From Xiashengella succiniciproducens (GTDB taxonomy: Bacteria; Bacteroidota; Bacteroidia; Bacteroidales; Marinilabiliaceae), in assembly GCF_023674465.1 (NCBI RefSeq), contig NZ_CP098400.1, positions 372,001 to 436,000 of the forward strand: a DNA stretch of 64,000 bases, written 5' to 3'. Below the pieces are notes generated by a model. That model did not search any database. It was not told where the DNA came from and saw only the letters and a list, made by a program, of their open reading frames with translations. Position numbers and translations under genes: made by a program. Positions 62,104 to 64,000 of this stretch are shown here, in pieces; the stretch's first letter is position 1, and the number at the start of each line of letters is the position of its first letter.

Positions 62104-64000
62104 TCACAACCTGATTCCTAAGAATACCACATCATCTACCTGTTCTTCATTGCCCTTCCATTGTTGGAAGGTGGTATGGATCAGTTCTTCCTGTTCTCGC
62201 ATTGGTTTCTTGTATATGTCAAGCAGGAGTTTCCTGATATTGGCCGACATATACTTTTTACCTTCGGGGCCACCAAACTGGTCTGCGTAGCCGTCAGAGA
62301 ACAGATAGAGTGCATCATTCTCATTCATGTCATACTCGATGTTGACAAACTCGCTTTCATCCTCTATGATGCTGTCGCCGACACTACGTCTGATACCCTT
62401 GTACACATTCAGTTCGCCGTTGATGAAGAGATAGACGGGTCTCTTGGCAGATGCCAGTCTTACCTTTCTTGTCTTGGTGTCAATCTCAACAATTGAAATA
62501 TCCATACCGTCACGTGTATGCTCCGGTTCGTTCTTCTGAAGCAGAATCTTGATCTCGGTATCCAGTCGTTTAAGGATGTCGGCAGGGGAGTTAATCTCCT
62601 GCTGCTTGACTATATCATTGAGCAGTGTGGTTCCAATCATAGACATGAAGGCTCCCGGCACACCGTGACCTGTACAGTCGGCTACAGTGATAATAAATTT
62701 GCCTTTAAGGTTGCTGAACCAGTAAAAGTCACCACTTACTATATCACGGGGAACAAAGTATATAAAATACTCCTTGAAGGCCTTGGCAAGCAGATCTGAT
62801 TGAGGTAGTATGGATGACTGTATCCTCTTTGCATAGTTGATGCTGTCTGTGATATCCCTGTTTTTGCGCTCAATCTCAGCCTTCTGTTCACGCAGTAAGA
62901 TAGTCTGGTTGTGTACCTCTCTTTGCAGGGCTTCTTTCTGCTTGATAAGATTCCTTTCCCTGATCTGGATTATCAGATACACTGAATATACTATCAATGC
63001 TATTATTGCAATATAGAACCAAAGTTTCTTCCAAATTGGGGGTTCGATATTTATACTTATAGTCAGAGGTTCCTTATTATATACTCCGTCTGCATTAAAT
63101 GACCTGATTTGCAGTTGATAGTTGCCGTTGGGCAGGAAGTCATATTCCCTGAATGAAGTGGTCCCCAGATCAAGCCATTCATCATCATTGTCTCCGTTAC
63201 GTGTGAGTCTGTATTGGTAGGTCACATTCTTGGGATCTTTGTAACTAATACCAATGAAATCGAAGCGGAATGTATATTTCTTCTTGTATGGATAGGGCAG
63301 GTTGAGAACCTTGGTAGCCTTATGCTCTTGACCTGATACCTTTATAGAGGTGAAATTAATGTGAGGTGCGACTTTGTTGACAACGTCCTTGGCAGGGAAG
63401 TAATTGATAACACCCTGGCTGGATGCAAACCATAGAGTCTGGTCTTTGGCTACGGTAGCATAATAGAAATCCACTCCCATATTCTGCTCATAACCGAAGA
63501 CTCTTACCTTGCCGCTTTGGGGGTCTACCGAACTAAGGCCAGGGAAGTGGGTAACCCACAGACGATTGTATATATCAGTTACAACATTGTAGGTGAAATT
63601 CTTGGCCAGTCCGCTGTTTACATCAAAATAAGCCAGCGAGTCCTCTCTGTAGTTGATTACTCCTCTTCCTTGTGAAGCCAACCATATATTTCCAAGACTG
63701 TCAATGGTCATGTCAAATACATCAACCGGACTGTCGCTGATGCGGTGCACCTCAATATTCTTGGACTCTATACGGCATATACCACTGTTTTTTGGGCCAA
63801 TCCAGATATCTTCCCCATTCAGGTAAATAAAGTTGATATTATTGTGCGGCAGACCGTTCTCTGTTGTGAGATGCAACTTTGCTCCAGTCACTACATCAAG
63901 TCTGAAGACCCCCCCTACAGTTGCCAGATATATTGAATTACCTCTACCTTTTATATCGTTGATCTTCCTCTCAGTACGTGAGTCTGTGTAATAGTATGGT
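62104..64000 (-). CDS. SpoIIE-type sensor phosphatase, partial at the right end
   Basis: The gene runs off the window: the frame stays open to base 64000, beyond the GTG at 63891, and reads DIKGRGNSIYLATVGGVFRLD there. At least 630 residues are present. From the N-terminal side it has ligand-binding propeller repeats (WIGPKNSGICRIE, LGNIWLASQGRG, YNRLWVTHFPG), a Y_Y_Y domain (KNVTYQYRL onward), one transmembrane segment (LWFYIAIIALIVYSVYLII), a coiled coil, and a PP2C/SpoIIE phosphatase domain with SGDFYWF, ADCTGHGVPGAFMSM, LFSDGYADQFGG and DDVVFLGI. It probably senses a periplasmic signal and dephosphorylates a cytoplasmic regulator. The ligand and target are unknown. Confidence 0.9.
   Translation of the reverse strand, partial: PYYYTDSRTERKINDIKGRGNSIYLATVGGVFRLDVVTGAKLHLTTENGLPHNNINFIYLNGEDIWIGPKNSGICRIESKNIEVHRISDSPVDVFDMTIDSLGNIWLASQGRGVINYREDSLAYFDVNSGLAKNFTYNVVTDIYNRLWVTHFPGLSSVDPQSGKVRVFGYEQNMGVDFYYATVAKDQTLWFASSQGVINYFPAKDVVNKVAPHINFTSIKVSGQEHKATKVLNLPYPYKKKYTFRFDFIGISYKDPKNVTYQYRLTRNGDNDDEWLDLGTTSFREYDFLPNGNYQLQIRSFNADGVYNKEPLTISINIEPPIWKKLWFYIAIIALIVYSVYLIIQIRERNLIKQKEALQREVHNQTILLREQKAEIERKNRDITDSINYAKRIQSSILPQSDLLAKAFKEYFIYFVPRDIVSGDFYWFSNLKGKFIITVADCTGHGVPGAFMSMIGTTLLNDIVKQQEINSPADILKRLDTEIKILLQKNEPEHTRDGMDISIVEIDTKTRKVRLASAKRPVYLFINGELNVYKGIRRSVGDSIIEDESEFVNIEYDMNENDALYLFSDGYADQFGGPEGKKYMSANIRKLLLDIYKKPMREQEELIHTTFQQWKGNEEQVDDVVFLGIRL

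Overview
The window looks like the chromosome of a Bacteroidota bacterium, most likely from the Bacteroidales/Marinilabiliales group. The evidence is: perfect TAnnTTTG promoter -7 boxes in front of several genes and the tRNA; secreted proteins ending in a type IX secretion (T9SS) sorting domain; the T9SS gene porQ next to cmk and ispH; a RecQ with a long C-terminal extension; and a K+-dependent membrane pyrophosphatase. A pyruvate formate-lyase, its activase and a formate channel point to fermentative or anaerobic growth. Genus and species cannot be read from the sequence.

Layout. 0.1-8.4 kb holds core genes: rsgA, an orphan histidine kinase, yceD-rpmF-fabH, and the pflB-pflA-focA fermentation set. 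8.4-25.9 kb is an accessory block of about 17.5 kb. It starts with a three-gene cassette (PqqD-like protein, a short Pro/Asp- and Ser-rich peptide, and an HPr-kinase-like kinase) that resembles a minimal peptide-modification (RiPP) locus. A giant 3656-residue T9SS-type surface protein converges on it and lies behind lnt. A shorter 894-residue paralogue with the same C-terminal half follows. 25.9-64 kb returns to core genes: a YgjP-type metallopeptidase, dgt, a CPBP protease, tRNA-Leu(TAG), tig-clpP-clpX, hppA, ribD-cls, prmC, acpH-like, the porQ-cmk-ispH-pfkA operon, a lactonase, recQ, two envelope proteins, hpt/adk/obgE, a cyclophilin pair, NUDIX, pyrE, birA, rsfS-ftsH and cdsA-psd. A SpoIIE-type sensor phosphatase runs off the right end.

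How the parts fit. The two surface proteins need a T9SS, and one component (porQ) is about 20 kb away. The PqqD/peptide/kinase cassette is the best candidate for an undescribed system: the PqqD-like protein could hold the leader of the peptide while the kinase phosphorylates its Ser/Thr-rich tail. No cyclase, radical SAM enzyme, protease or exporter is beside it. Strong hairpin terminators separate many transcription units. No insertion sequence, CRISPR array, rRNA operon or attachment site was seen. All calls are by eye from translations and motifs; no database search was possible.
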